Positions 17,801-24,994 of a stretch of 30,507 nucleotides of DNA are shown here, piece by piece. A program made the position numbers and the translations under genes. The notes under the pieces are model-generated. The model made no database searches, was not told where the DNA came from, and was given only the letters and a program-made list of their open reading frames with translations. This stretch comes from Flavobacteriaceae bacterium UBA5544 (GTDB lineage Bacteria > Bacteroidota > Bacteroidia > Flavobacteriales > Flavobacteriaceae), in NCBI GenBank assembly GCA_002426755.1, contig DINI01000006.1, forward strand, positions 79,128 to 109,634, in the 5' to 3' direction. Position 1 is the first letter of the stretch. Each line of letters begins with the position of its first letter.

Positions 17801-19746
17801 CTACCACAATAGATGCGTATACGGATGCTGCAGGAACATTAAGTTATACACCAAATACTCCTATAACAACCATATATATCAAACCTTCTGATATACAACT
17901 TGAAAACGCGTCTTTTACTATTTCTGTAGATGCATTATTATCCAATGATTGTTCTGCTACCGGTATAGTAAATATTACCAACAATACCAAAGTATGGAGA
18001 GGTAATATAAACTCATCTCAAGATTGGGAAGCAGCTAATAACTGGAGACCAATTGGTGTACCAACTGCCGACAATTGTGTAATCATCCCTTCAAATGTTA
18101 AAATACCTAATGATGGTATTCCAACACCTCCTATATTATATGAGGCCTATGCAAAAAATGTAACCATCAAAAGCGGAGGAAATCTAGAGATTCTTTCTGG
18201 AAACAACTTAACGGTAACTGATTGGATTCATAATGAGGGCACCAATAATTTTGACATCCGAAACGATGCCAGTTTGATACAAATCAACGATGTTCCCAAT
18301 ACCGGGCCATTAAAAATGGATCGCACTGCCATGGTAAAAAAGACCGACTATGTCTATTACTCTTCACCGGTTGATGGTTTTTCCATGACCAACCTGTCAA
18401 CTGGAACACCAAGTGCGGTTAAATTTAAATGGATTCCTACCACCAATCCGGGTGGTGGATTTCAATATGGCAACTGGGCTACGGCTGGTTCAGATATTAT
18501 GGGAAGAGGTGTAGGATATATTGTGAGAGGGCCAAGTACTTCTTTAACCGCCCAATCGTTAACTGCAACATTCGATGGAACACCACGCAATGGAAATATA
18601 GCAGTTCCTATTACAAGAGGGACCTATAGTGCCCCCACAACGACTTATCAAAACAGAACGGTAACCAGCGATGACGATAATTATAATCTTATCGGCAACC
18701 CATATCCATCAGCAATCTCCGCAAATGCTTTCTTAGGTGACGTACAGAATAATAATATACTCGGAAGTATCTATCTATGGCCTCATGGGGGAGTCTATGA
18801 CCCTAGCAACCCAGATCCTTTTTATCAAGATTTTGTTTACAACTATGATAGTGATGACTATATCACTTATAATTATATGGGACCTGTTCCTGCAGGATTT
18901 AATGGCTATGTTGCCGCAGGACAATCATTTTTTGTTTTGATGACAGATGCACCAGGCAATAACCCAAGCGATGTTTATTTTAAAAACGGAATGCGCGTTA
19001 CCAATAACAATAATCAATTTTTGAGAACGACTGCAAATACAGATTCTAATGAATTAAATGAAATGCCAGTAGAACGCCATCGCATTTATCTAGATTTGAT
19101 ATTACCAGACGGAAAAATAAGTTCAACACTTGTGGGTTATACTCCAAACGCAACCTATGATAAAGACAGGTTGTTTGATTCTCCAATCATAGACATCAGT
19201 ACTAAAAATTTATATTCAAAAATTGGAGACGAGAATATGATCATACAAGGAAGACCAATGCCTTTTGATCAGAACGACCAAGTGTCATTGGGTGTTCTAA
19301 TTCCACAACAAGGGATTTACACTTTTGCAATTAGCAGTATAGACGGTTTATTTACCAACACTGACCAAGATATATTCCTTGAAGATCTTTATACAGGAAT
19401 AATCCACAATTTAAAGAATGCACCTTATATGTTTAATGCCCCGACAGGAAGATATGACGACCGCTTCATATTGCGCTATACCGACGAAACCTTAAGCACC
19501 CCAGAGCAGCTTGCCGATTTCGGTTTCAACATCATCGGCCTAAAAAACTATATCAAAGTAACCTCTGGCAATAGCCCAATCAATACCGTCACAGTGTACG
19601 ACGTTTTGGGCAGGATTCTCGCAGATTACAAAGATATCAACACGTTAGACTTTAATGTAACATTACCAAACCAAAGTAAAGGCACCTTAATTGTCAAAGC
19701 GACCTTATACAACGGTCAGCAAAAAATCAAAAAGGTTATTCATTGA
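14863..19746 (+). CDS. Large T9SS-secreted multidomain protein with Gly-rich region and type C-like sorting domain
   Basis: The 1627-residue protein has a signal peptide (about 1-22, ending VSSQ). In order I see: a Gly/Asn-rich domain (25-205); two GEVED-like domains with the IDWNxNGxF motif (about 270-363 and 556-651) and an FnIII-like segment between them (367-480); an Ig-like domain (655-742); a jelly-roll or MAM-like region (about 775-972); a long Asn/Thr-rich region with NLIGNPYPSAI, common in flavobacterial T9SS proteins; and a C-terminal sorting domain (about 1545-1627) with VTVYDVLGRIL and the ending KKVIH. The protein is predicted to cross the outer membrane by the T9SS and be attached or released, perhaps as an adhesin. 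The start is set at the ATG at 14863 because a TTG eight codons earlier overlaps the promoter box. Confidence 0.88.
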   Translation: MIRKLLLLYFFVGLIGGQVSSQTVTITAPGNGTFTVPCDVTSLTVEVWGAGGAGGGSGTNNAGGGGGGGGGYAFNTLTVISGQVINYTIGIGGNGNNNSNGQPGGNTTFLSLTANGGAGGLRNAGAGGAGGGASGGSPNTSGANGIDGSTTGGKGGDGANGGAGGIGNVNINGSPGTSPGGGGGGGERGSNNRAGGNGGNGQIRITYISAFSTYNAPTFQSGVEPITNVTFAGINRTTSATVNGTPALESFCDIATVLRGNATNPISLMGNTGGNYDDYFSVYIDWNHNGTFDNNTTERYYIGTIGNSTGIDTQVLNGNISVPAAALLGLTKMRVMKRYNAYATSATQINAGFGQAEEYVVNVLAPAPCSEPTAQATNLVLSGSGTTISGSFTAASPAPDSYLVVYNTTGTPPTPSDGTAYTIGGTVGVGNIVADIDGNTSFAVSGLAATTPYYFFVFAYNNAACTANYLTSSPLTGTKATGNSYCAPTSFDPDGLYINRLAFVGALVDPPANNSTYSASGYQDFTGLSPIAVQAQGEGVNVVAYATGNVLGRGTWKAWIDWNKNGVFSASELIYDIFGFAGGGATFGFKIPAGQAPGDYRIRIRINNGLDYYYYPYVLETFGFDFGPCDPFSSSYDVDDYGETEDYLFTVIASCPSLITDVVDDETCGNGSLTLGASGTSGVTEFRWYTTETGGVPIATTAPVGLTTTWTTPVLSSTTSYYVTAFNGNCESLVRTEVIAKISPIPVVTFTPSSPIVCGNDDIIQLTAQADTEKVYLIDEKFDVNLGEFYNINSDGNPSATDNKTRWANRTSVYIPTTNVNVWYPAISSGFGPDRFALAISDPSDPNYPTVPVENSLTLINPRDTADFINLTLELEFFYSRYLPGGLNPTYEYAAIELSTNNGATYPIQIANFTSNQGIGTRFVKLSYDLTAYINQPNLKIRIRQYSYADTNGWLPGGIAVDNIQLYGDKPLNTAFNYDTTTIDAYTDAAGTLSYTPNTPITTIYIKPSDIQLENASFTISVDALLSNDCSATGIVNITNNTKVWRGNINSSQDWEAANNWRPIGVPTADNCVIIPSNVKIPNDGIPTPPILYEAYAKNVTIKSGGNLEILSGNNLTVTDWIHNEGTNNFDIRNDASLIQINDVPNTGPLKMDRTAMVKKTDYVYYSSPVDGFSMTNLSTGTPSAVKFKWIPTTNPGGGFQYGNWATAGSDIMGRGVGYIVRGPSTSLTAQSLTATFDGTPRNGNIAVPITRGTYSAPTTTYQNRTVTSDDDNYNLIGNPYPSAISANAFLGDVQNNNILGSIYLWPHGGVYDPSNPDPFYQDFVYNYDSDDYITYNYMGPVPAGFNGYVAAGQSFFVLMTDAPGNNPSDVYFKNGMRVTNNNNQFLRTTANTDSNELNEMPVERHRIYLDLILPDGKISSTLVGYTPNATYDKDRLFDSPIIDISTKNLYSKIGDENMIIQGRPMPFDQNDQVSLGVLIPQQGIYTFAISSIDGLFTNTDQDIFLEDLYTGIIHNLKNAPYMFNAPTGRYDDRFILRYTDETLSTPEQLADFGFNIIGLKNYIKVTSGNSPINTVTVYDVLGRILADYKDINTLDFNVTLPNQSKGTLIVKATLYNGQQKIKKVIH
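15055..15075 (+). repeat. GGA trinucleotide microsatellite inside the T9SS gene
   Basis: Seven consecutive GGA units, preceded by GGCGGC, encode a poly-Gly run in the Gly-rich domain. Because the unit is three bases, copy-number change would alter the length of the run without shifting the frame. Confidence 0.85.
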
Positions 19747-19772
19747 TGATATCAAACAAATCTATAAACACA

Positions 19773-19799
19773 AAGACCCACTTATTCAGTGGGTCTTTT
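19773..19799 (+). terminator. Rho-independent terminator after the T9SS gene
   Basis: A perfect 10-bp stem AAGACCCACT/AGTGGGTCTT with a TATTC loop and a short T-run lies 26 bases past the stop at 19746. Confidence 0.85.
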
Positions 19800-19878
19800 G
19801 GTTAAAAACATCAAAACTTAATAAAACTCCAAAAACTATCATACAAATCAAACCTTTGTAGCAGTTTTAGCAAAACCC

Positions 19879-19912
19879 AACCCCAACTTTCACTGAAACC
19901 AAAAGTGGGGTT
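19879..19912. repeat. Imperfect inverted repeat (hairpin) in the convergent intergenic region
   Basis: AACCCCAACTTT and AAAGTGGGGTT pair over 11 bp with a single bulged A and an 11-base loop. There is no T-run, so it is not a standard terminator. It sits just before the 11-bp tandem repeats. Confidence 0.5.
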
Positions 19913-19922
19913 CACCCGTGTT

Positions 19923-19977
19923 TACTTAAGGTCTACCTAAAGTCTACTTAAGGTCATCTTAAGGTCTACTTAAGGTA
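19923..19977. repeat. Five tandem 11-bp repeats (TACTTAAGGTC type)
   Basis: Five head-to-tail units of exactly 11 bases are visible: TACTTAAGGTC, TACCTAAAGTC, TACTTAAGGTC, ATCTTAAGGTC and TACTTAAGGTA. Most contain the palindrome CTTAAG. The period does not fit a coding frame and lies close to one DNA helical turn. The array is between two convergent genes, not upstream of a gene I can identify. Function unknown. Confidence 0.9.
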
Positions 19978-20033
19978 CAGATCATATGAACTCTATCCTC
20001 AAATAGTGCTAAATTTTCACAGAAATAAATCAG

Positions 20034-20357
20034 TTAAAGATAATGCCGGAAATTCCAGATAGAACGCTTTTTAAGATAGCATAGAGAGTCTTCCCTTGCA
20101 TAAGCCTCTCGCTCAAACGAAATATTTCGATACGCCAATGCCCAATTTCGATAGCGAAGATACCGAATCAAAAATTCCAAAACATACCACACAAAAAAAG
20201 GAAGCACCAACAACTCTAATTGTTGTCTTAAATGAATGCGCTCATGGTTCAAAAACACGTTGTTTTCCTTGAGACTAGAATACTTTACAAACACAAAAGG
20301 GAATAACGTAATACCTGTATACCCCTTCGGCACCATATATTTAGAAACCAAAATCAT
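20034..20357 (-). CDS. Small HExxH membrane protein, putative gluzincin-like
   Basis: This 107-residue protein carries NHERIHLRQQ, an HExxH zinc motif (His38, Glu39, His42), one hydrophobic stretch (about 48-66) and ISFEREAYARE, whose Glu82 or Glu84 could serve as the third ligand. The pattern resembles a very short M56-like metalloprotease core. I recall similar short proteins in other Flavobacteriaceae, but none with a known function. A clear AAGGAG lies seven bases before the ATG, unusual here. The gene is divergent from the DUF5522-hutU unit, with 49 bases between start codons, so the two may share a control region. It is too short for a complete classical protease, so catalysis is uncertain. 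Confidence 0.68.
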   Translation of the reverse strand: MILVSKYMVPKGYTGITLFPFVFVKYSSLKENNVFLNHERIHLRQQLELLVLPFFVWYVLEFLIRYLRYRNWALAYRNISFEREAYAREDSLCYLKKRSIWNFRHYL

Positions 20358-20364
20358 AAGTTAA

Positions 20365-20370
20365 CTCCTT
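20365..20370 (-). promoter_or_regulatory. Shine-Dalgarno site of the HExxH protein gene
   Basis: The minus strand reads AAGGAG, seven bases before the ATG at 20357. Most genes in this window lack such a site, so it supports this start over the Met at codon 8. Confidence 0.65.
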
Positions 20371-20392
20371 CAAAAATCTATCCAATTTACAT

Positions 20393-20400
20393 TATCTTTG
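20393..20400 (+). promoter_or_regulatory. -7 promoter box of the DUF5522-hutU unit
   Basis: TATCTTTG matches TAnnTTTG exactly and ends six bases before the ATG at 20407. The transcript may therefore begin at or very near the start codon (leaderless). There is no clear -33 element. Confidence 0.55.
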
Positions 20401-20406
20401 TAATAT

Positions 20407-20568
20407 ATGAAGAAAATTGTCCCACTTGAAGAAGGCGATTACTATTTAACGCCTGAAGGCTACCGCTGTTTTACAGAACAATATCTACTAAAACGAGGTT
20501 ACTGTTGCGAAAGTGGATGCAGGCATTGTCCCTACGGTTTCAACAAGAATTCATTAAAAACAACCTAA
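20407..20568 (+). CDS. DUF5522-type small Cys-rich protein
   Basis: The 53-residue protein has an acidic N-terminal half (VPLEEGDYYLTPEGYRCF) and a Cys cluster, CCESGCRHCPYGF near residues 33-45, that fits the DUF5522 family. The four Cys (33, 34, 38, 41), with Cys21 and His40 nearby, could bind a metal such as zinc or an Fe-S cluster; that is inference. The stop TAA overlaps the hutU start as TAATG, so the genes are translationally coupled. The only ATG is at 20407, a few bases after the promoter box. No role is known to me. Confidence 0.85.
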   Translation: MKKIVPLEEGDYYLTPEGYRCFTEQYLLKRGYCCESGCRHCPYGFNKNSLKTT

Positions 20569-22568
20569 TGCAAATAACAAAAACATCCTTTCAAGAACAA
20601 ATCACAGAAGGAATACCCACAATACTACCTCCTGCTAAACCGTATGACGCTTCCATAAATCATGCACCCAAAAGAAAGGATATTTTATCGCCAGAAGAAA
20701 AGAAACTAGCATTGCGAAATGCACTACGCTATTTTGATAAAAACCACCACGCCGAATTATTACCAGAATTCCAACAGGAGTTGGAGACCTATGGCAGAAT
20801 CTATATGTACCGATTGCGCCCAGATTATAAAATGTACGCAAGACCCATAGACGAATATCCTGCTAGGTCAAAACAGGCGGCGGCGATCATGTTAATGATC
20901 CAGAACAATTTAGATTACGCCGTGGCGCAACACCCCCACGAACTGATTACCTATGGAGGCAATGGTGCCGTATTCTCCAATTGGGCACAATACAGGTTGA
21001 CCATGAAATATTTATCAGAAATGACAGAGGATCAAACTCTGGTAATGTATTCGGGCCATCCAATGGGTTTATTCCCTTCGCACAAGGAAGCTCCAAGAGT
21101 CGTGGTTACAAACGGAATGATGATTCCTAATTATTCAAAACCTGACGATTGGGAAAAATTCAATGCCCTCGGAGTCACCCAATACGGTCAGATGACGGCA
21201 GGGAGCTATATGTATATTGGTCCTCAAGGTATCGTTCACGGAACCACTATTACGGTTTTGAATGGCTTTAGAAAAATAAAAAAGTCACCTAAAGGCAATT
21301 TATTTGTCACTTCAGGTTTGGGAGGGATGAGTGGCGCACAACCAAAAGCCGGAAACATTGCAGGATGTATCACGGTCTGTGCAGAAGTGAATCCAAAAAT
21401 CACGCAAGTGCGTTTAGATCAAGGTTGGATAGATGAGAAAATAACCGATTTGGACGCCTTGGTTGAAAGAGTGATAAGGGCAAAGAAAGACATTGAAACG
21501 GTTTCCATAGCTTATCTTGGAAACATTGTGGACGTATGGGAGAAATTCGATAAAGAAAATATCCACATCGATTTGGGAAGTGACCAAACCTCCTTGCACA
21601 ATCCTTGGGCGGGCGGTTATTACCCTGTAGATATGTCTTTTGAAGATGCCAATGATTTGATGGCCAGCAACCCTAAACTATTTAAAGAAAAAGTACAGGA
21701 AACGTTACGACGTCATGCCAAAGCAATTAACAAGCATACCGAAAGAGGTACATACTTTTTTGACTACGGTAATGCCTTCTTGTTGGAAGCTTCACGTGCT
21801 GGCGCAGATGTAATGGCTGAAAACGATATCGATTTTAAATACCCTAGTTATGTGCAGGACATTATGGGACCTATGTGTTTTGATTATGGTTTCGGACCAT
21901 TCCGTTGGGTTTGCACCTCTGGCAAGCCAGAAGATTTGGCCAAGACTGATAGAATTGCATGTGATGTTTTGGAAGAAATAAAAAAACATTCACCTCAAGA
22001 AATCCAACAACAAATGGCCGATAATATCCAATGGATTAAAGGCGCCCAAGAGAACAAATTGGTAGTCGGGTCACAAGCTAGAATCTTGTATGCAGATGCC
22101 GAAGGACGTATGAAAATAGCAAAAGCCTTTAATGATGCAATTGCGAAAGAAGAAATCGGATATGTTGTACTAGGCCGCGACCATCACGACGTTTCAGGCA
22201 CGGATTCCCCTTATAGAGAAACAAGCAACATTTATGATGGTTCTCGCTTTACGGCAGACATGGCCATACACAATGTTATTGGCGATAGCTTCAGAGGCGC
22301 TACATGGGTAAGCATCCACAATGGTGGTGGTGTGGGCTGGGGTGAAGTCATAAACGGAGGATTTGGTATGGTTCTTGATGGTACTAAAGACGCAGAAAGA
22401 CGGTTAAAGTCAATGCTTTTTTGGGATGTCAATAATGGCATCGCCAGAAGAAGCTGGGCGAGAAATGAAGAAGCAGTTTTCGCCATCAAACGTGCTATGG
22501 AATTAGAGCCCAATTTAAAAGTGACACTTGCAAACTCTGTTGACGACTCATTACTAAACTCGTTATAA
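20568..22568 (+). CDS. hutU: Urocanate hydratase
   Basis: The 666-residue enzyme adds water to urocanate to give 4-imidazolone-5-propanoate, the second step of histidine degradation, using tightly bound NAD+. Conserved blocks visible are YARPIDEYPARSKQAA (90-105), ITYGGNGAVFSNWAQ (127-141), YGQMTAGSYMYIGPQGIVHG (206-225), the nucleotide-binding loop GLGGMSGAQPKAG (250-262) and a GPMCFDYGFGPFRWVC segment. The length is that of the longer urocanase class rather than the roughly 555-residue Pseudomonas form. The start is the ATG overlapping the DUF5522 stop (TAATG); a 21-codon extension to 20505 would run inside that gene and was rejected. No hutH, hutI or hutG is visible nearby. The DUF4136 gene follows after 17 bases. 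Confidence 0.95.
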   Translation: MQITKTSFQEQITEGIPTILPPAKPYDASINHAPKRKDILSPEEKKLALRNALRYFDKNHHAELLPEFQQELETYGRIYMYRLRPDYKMYARPIDEYPARSKQAAAIMLMIQNNLDYAVAQHPHELITYGGNGAVFSNWAQYRLTMKYLSEMTEDQTLVMYSGHPMGLFPSHKEAPRVVVTNGMMIPNYSKPDDWEKFNALGVTQYGQMTAGSYMYIGPQGIVHGTTITVLNGFRKIKKSPKGNLFVTSGLGGMSGAQPKAGNIAGCITVCAEVNPKITQVRLDQGWIDEKITDLDALVERVIRAKKDIETVSIAYLGNIVDVWEKFDKENIHIDLGSDQTSLHNPWAGGYYPVDMSFEDANDLMASNPKLFKEKVQETLRRHAKAINKHTERGTYFFDYGNAFLLEASRAGADVMAENDIDFKYPSYVQDIMGPMCFDYGFGPFRWVCTSGKPEDLAKTDRIACDVLEEIKKHSPQEIQQQMADNIQWIKGAQENKLVVGSQARILYADAEGRMKIAKAFNDAIAKEEIGYVVLGRDHHDVSGTDSPYRETSNIYDGSRFTADMAIHNVIGDSFRGATWVSIHNGGGVGWGEVINGGFGMVLDGTKDAERRLKSMLFWDVNNGIARRSWARNEEAVFAIKRAMELEPNLKVTLANSVDDSLLNSL

Positions 22569-22585
22569 CCATAAATAAAAAAGCA

Positions 22586-23128
22586 ATGAAAAGAATTATT
22601 AAAATAGTACCAATTATGATGCTGTTCGTGTTAATGGCATCTTGTAGCTCTGTAAGAGTAGCATCCGATTATGATAAAAATGCTGATTTCAATCAATACA
22701 AAACCTTTGCTTTCTACAAGCCGGGGATTGACAAAGCTGAAATCAGTGATTTAGACAAGAGAAGGATTCTTCGAGCCATTGAATCTGAATTGATGGCTAA
22801 AGGTTTTACAAAATCTGAAAACCCTGATATGTTAGTGAGCATCTTTACCAAAGCGAGAGAACAAGTGAATGTTTACAACAATGGATTTGGACCTTACGGA
22901 TATGGTTGGGGATGGAGCCCATATTACTGGAACAATTACAATACATCAGTATCAACTTCTACAGAAGGAACTTTGTATGTAGATTTCATTGATGCCAATA
23001 AAAAAGAAATGATTTGGCAAGGTATGGGAACTGGTTATTTATCTCAAAAAATGGATAAAAAAGAAGAACGCATAAAAGAATTTGTCGCTAAAATTATGGA
23101 AAAATATCCCCCAGGAATGCAAAAATAA
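22586..23128 (+). CDS. DUF4136 lipoprotein
   Basis: The 180-residue protein has a lipobox LMASC (Cys20) followed by SSVRVASDYDKNADFNQYKTFAFY, the opening typical of DUF4136. A Gly/Tyr/Trp-rich segment (GFGPYGYGWGWSPYYWNN, about 93-110) precedes a strand-rich C-terminal part with YVDFIDANKKEMIWQG, also typical. The function of DUF4136 proteins is unknown; they are exported lipoproteins of Gram-negative bacteria. It starts 17 bases after hutU and is probably co-transcribed with it. A terminator follows. Confidence 0.9.
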   Translation: MKRIIKIVPIMMLFVLMASCSSVRVASDYDKNADFNQYKTFAFYKPGIDKAEISDLDKRRILRAIESELMAKGFTKSENPDMLVSIFTKAREQVNVYNNGFGPYGYGWGWSPYYWNNYNTSVSTSTEGTLYVDFIDANKKEMIWQGMGTGYLSQKMDKKEERIKEFVAKIMEKYPPGMQK

Positions 23129-23151
23129 TCGGAAGAAAAAAATCGTAAAAA

Positions 23152-23181
23152 AGCATCAATACCTTGTATCGATGCTTTTTT
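23152..23181 (+). terminator. Rho-independent terminator after the DUF4136 gene
   Basis: A stem AGCATC-ATAC/GTAT-GATGCT (10 bp with one A-C mismatch), a CTT loop and six T lie about 25 bases past the stop. Confidence 0.82.
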
Positions 23182-23223
23182 GGTATAAACAATAGAGAAT
23201 TTTAGTCTTCATTTTTAAAAGTC

Positions 23224-23231
23224 TATCTTTG
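23224..23231 (+). promoter_or_regulatory. -7 promoter box for the SulP gene
   Basis: TATCTTTG matches TAnnTTTG exactly, 22 bases before the ATG at 23254. A weak TTTA around 23201-23204 could be the -33 element. The same 8-mer occurs upstream of DUF5522-hutU. Confidence 0.55.
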
Positions 23232-23253
23232 CCGACTTTTAGAAACATGTATT

Positions 23254-24876
23254 ATGACCTTACTACAGAAGACCATTAAAAATTTCACACAAAATCCAAA
23301 AAATGATATCCTATCAGGTTTAACCGTTGCATTGGCGCTTGTGCCTGAAGCGGTCGCCTTTGCGTTTGTTGCTGGCATTGACCCACTTGTAGGGCTTTAT
23401 GGCGCATTTATGATGGGAATTGTCACTGCCCTTTTCGGTGGAAGACCAGGTATGATTAGCGGAGCCACTGGCGCCATGGCAGTTGTAATGGTGCATTTGA
23501 TCCAAAAAGGAAATGAGGTAGGTGTTACTTTAGAAACTCCAATAGAAAATCTTGGCTTACAATGGCTATTCATCACATTGCTTTTTGTGGGTGGCATTCA
23601 AATACTTGCAGGAGTCTTTAAATTAGGAAAGTTCGTACGCCTTATACCCCACCCTGTTATGATGGGATTTGTCAATGGTCTTGCCATCGTCATCTTCTTA
23701 TCCCAATTAGGGCTTTTTAAAGAAACTGTGAATGGTGAAACCCAGTATATGTCTGGACAGGCCTTATGGACTATGTTAGGCTTTGTAGCTTTGACCATGG
23801 GAATTATGTTTGGACTTCCCAAACTGACAAAGAAAGTCCCTGCCGCTCTTGTGGCGATCGTTGTGGTTGCCTGTATCACTATTTTTGGTGGGATTGAAAT
23901 CAGTACCGTTGGTTCGTTCATAAGAGAAGGTGGCGGAACTGGATTAGAAGGAGGATTGCCAACATTTCAAGCGCAAATTTTTGGATTATTGGATACATTA
24001 CAAGGCCATTGGGATTTGATTCTTTCAACAGCTTTCATTCTTGCGGCAGTCGGATTAATTGAATCGTTGATGACACTCAATTTAGTTGATGAATTGACAG
24101 AAACTCGCGGAAGTGGCAACAGAGAATGTGTCGCTCAAGGAAGCGCCAACATCTTAAATGGTTTGTTTGGAGGTATGGGAGGATGTGCTATGATTGGACA
24201 ATCCATTATCAATGTCAATTCAGGCGGCCGAGGACGATTGTCTGGAGCTGTTGCCGCTGTAGCTTTACTTTGTTTTGTATTATTTGGAGCGCCTTTAATA
24301 GAACAGATACCCATAGCCGCATTGGTTGGGGTAATGTTTATGGTCGTCATTGGCACATTTGCCTGGAGTAGTTTTAGGATTCTTCACAAAATACCAATGG
24401 CTGACGCGTTTGTATTGATCGCTGTATCCGGCATCACCGTATGGCAAGATTTAGCCGTGGCCGTAATTGCTGGTGTGATTATGTCTGCCTTGGTATTCGC
24501 TTGGAAAAATGCTACGATGATTAGAGCACGTAAGCATATAAAAGATGATGGGACTAAAGTTTATGAAATTTGGGGACCTCTGTTTTTTGGTTCGATACAA
24601 AACTTCAATGCTAAATTTGACCCTAAAAATGACCCTGACAAGATTGAAATTGATTTTATAGAATCAAAAGTAAGTGACCATTCCGGTATCGAAGCATTAG
24701 AAAACCTTGCCGACAAATACATTGCTCTGGGAAAAGATATCAAACTGACGCACTTGAGCCAGGACTGCATTACTTTACTGCTCAAAGCAAATCCAGGATT
24801 CAGCAAGGTTATTGAAACTGCCATTGACGATCCGAGATATTATGTAGTTTCAGACGTAATGGATAGCGAGGTTTAA
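23254..24876 (+). CDS. SulP-family anion permease with STAS domain
   Basis: The 540-residue integral membrane protein has the SulP opening (NDILSGLTVALALVPEAVAF, near 19-38), many hydrophobic segments to about residue 415, and a C-terminal STAS domain (about 430-540) with DHSG at 475-478. SulP proteins carry sulfate, bicarbonate or other anions with H+ or Na+. The sequence does not fix the substrate, and no sulfate-assimilation or carbonic-anhydrase gene is next to it. The ATG at 23254 is preceded by a good -7 box. A terminator precedes the promoter and another follows the gene, so it is likely monocistronic. Confidence 0.93.
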   Translation: MTLLQKTIKNFTQNPKNDILSGLTVALALVPEAVAFAFVAGIDPLVGLYGAFMMGIVTALFGGRPGMISGATGAMAVVMVHLIQKGNEVGVTLETPIENLGLQWLFITLLFVGGIQILAGVFKLGKFVRLIPHPVMMGFVNGLAIVIFLSQLGLFKETVNGETQYMSGQALWTMLGFVALTMGIMFGLPKLTKKVPAALVAIVVVACITIFGGIEISTVGSFIREGGGTGLEGGLPTFQAQIFGLLDTLQGHWDLILSTAFILAAVGLIESLMTLNLVDELTETRGSGNRECVAQGSANILNGLFGGMGGCAMIGQSIINVNSGGRGRLSGAVAAVALLCFVLFGAPLIEQIPIAALVGVMFMVVIGTFAWSSFRILHKIPMADAFVLIAVSGITVWQDLAVAVIAGVIMSALVFAWKNATMIRARKHIKDDGTKVYEIWGPLFFGSIQNFNAKFDPKNDPDKIEIDFIESKVSDHSGIEALENLADKYIALGKDIKLTHLSQDCITLLLKANPGFSKVIETAIDDPRYYVVSDVMDSEV

Positions 24877-24940
24877 ACTATTTATTTCAAACAAAAGCAA
24901 GATTCAAATTGAAATAGTTTAGCATCGAAATACATATCAC

Positions 24941-24973
24941 AAAAAAAGGTTTCACCATTGCGAAACCTTTTTT
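24941..24973. terminator. Bidirectional terminator between sulP and the PpiD-like gene
   Basis: A perfect stem GGTTTC/GAAACC with an 8-base loop is flanked by seven A on the left and six T on the right, so it can work in both directions between convergent genes. Confidence 0.85.
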
Positions 24974-24994
24974 GTTATTATAAACTTCTATCCA

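Noticed and set aside
19923..19977. CRISPR array or plasmid iterons
   Set aside because: The units are 11 bases with no spacers and no cas or rep gene nearby; the units are directly joined.
20505..20567. 21-codon N-terminal extension of hutU
   Set aside because: It overlaps the end of the DUF5522 gene in another frame, and the TAATG junction and family start fit the ATG at 20568.
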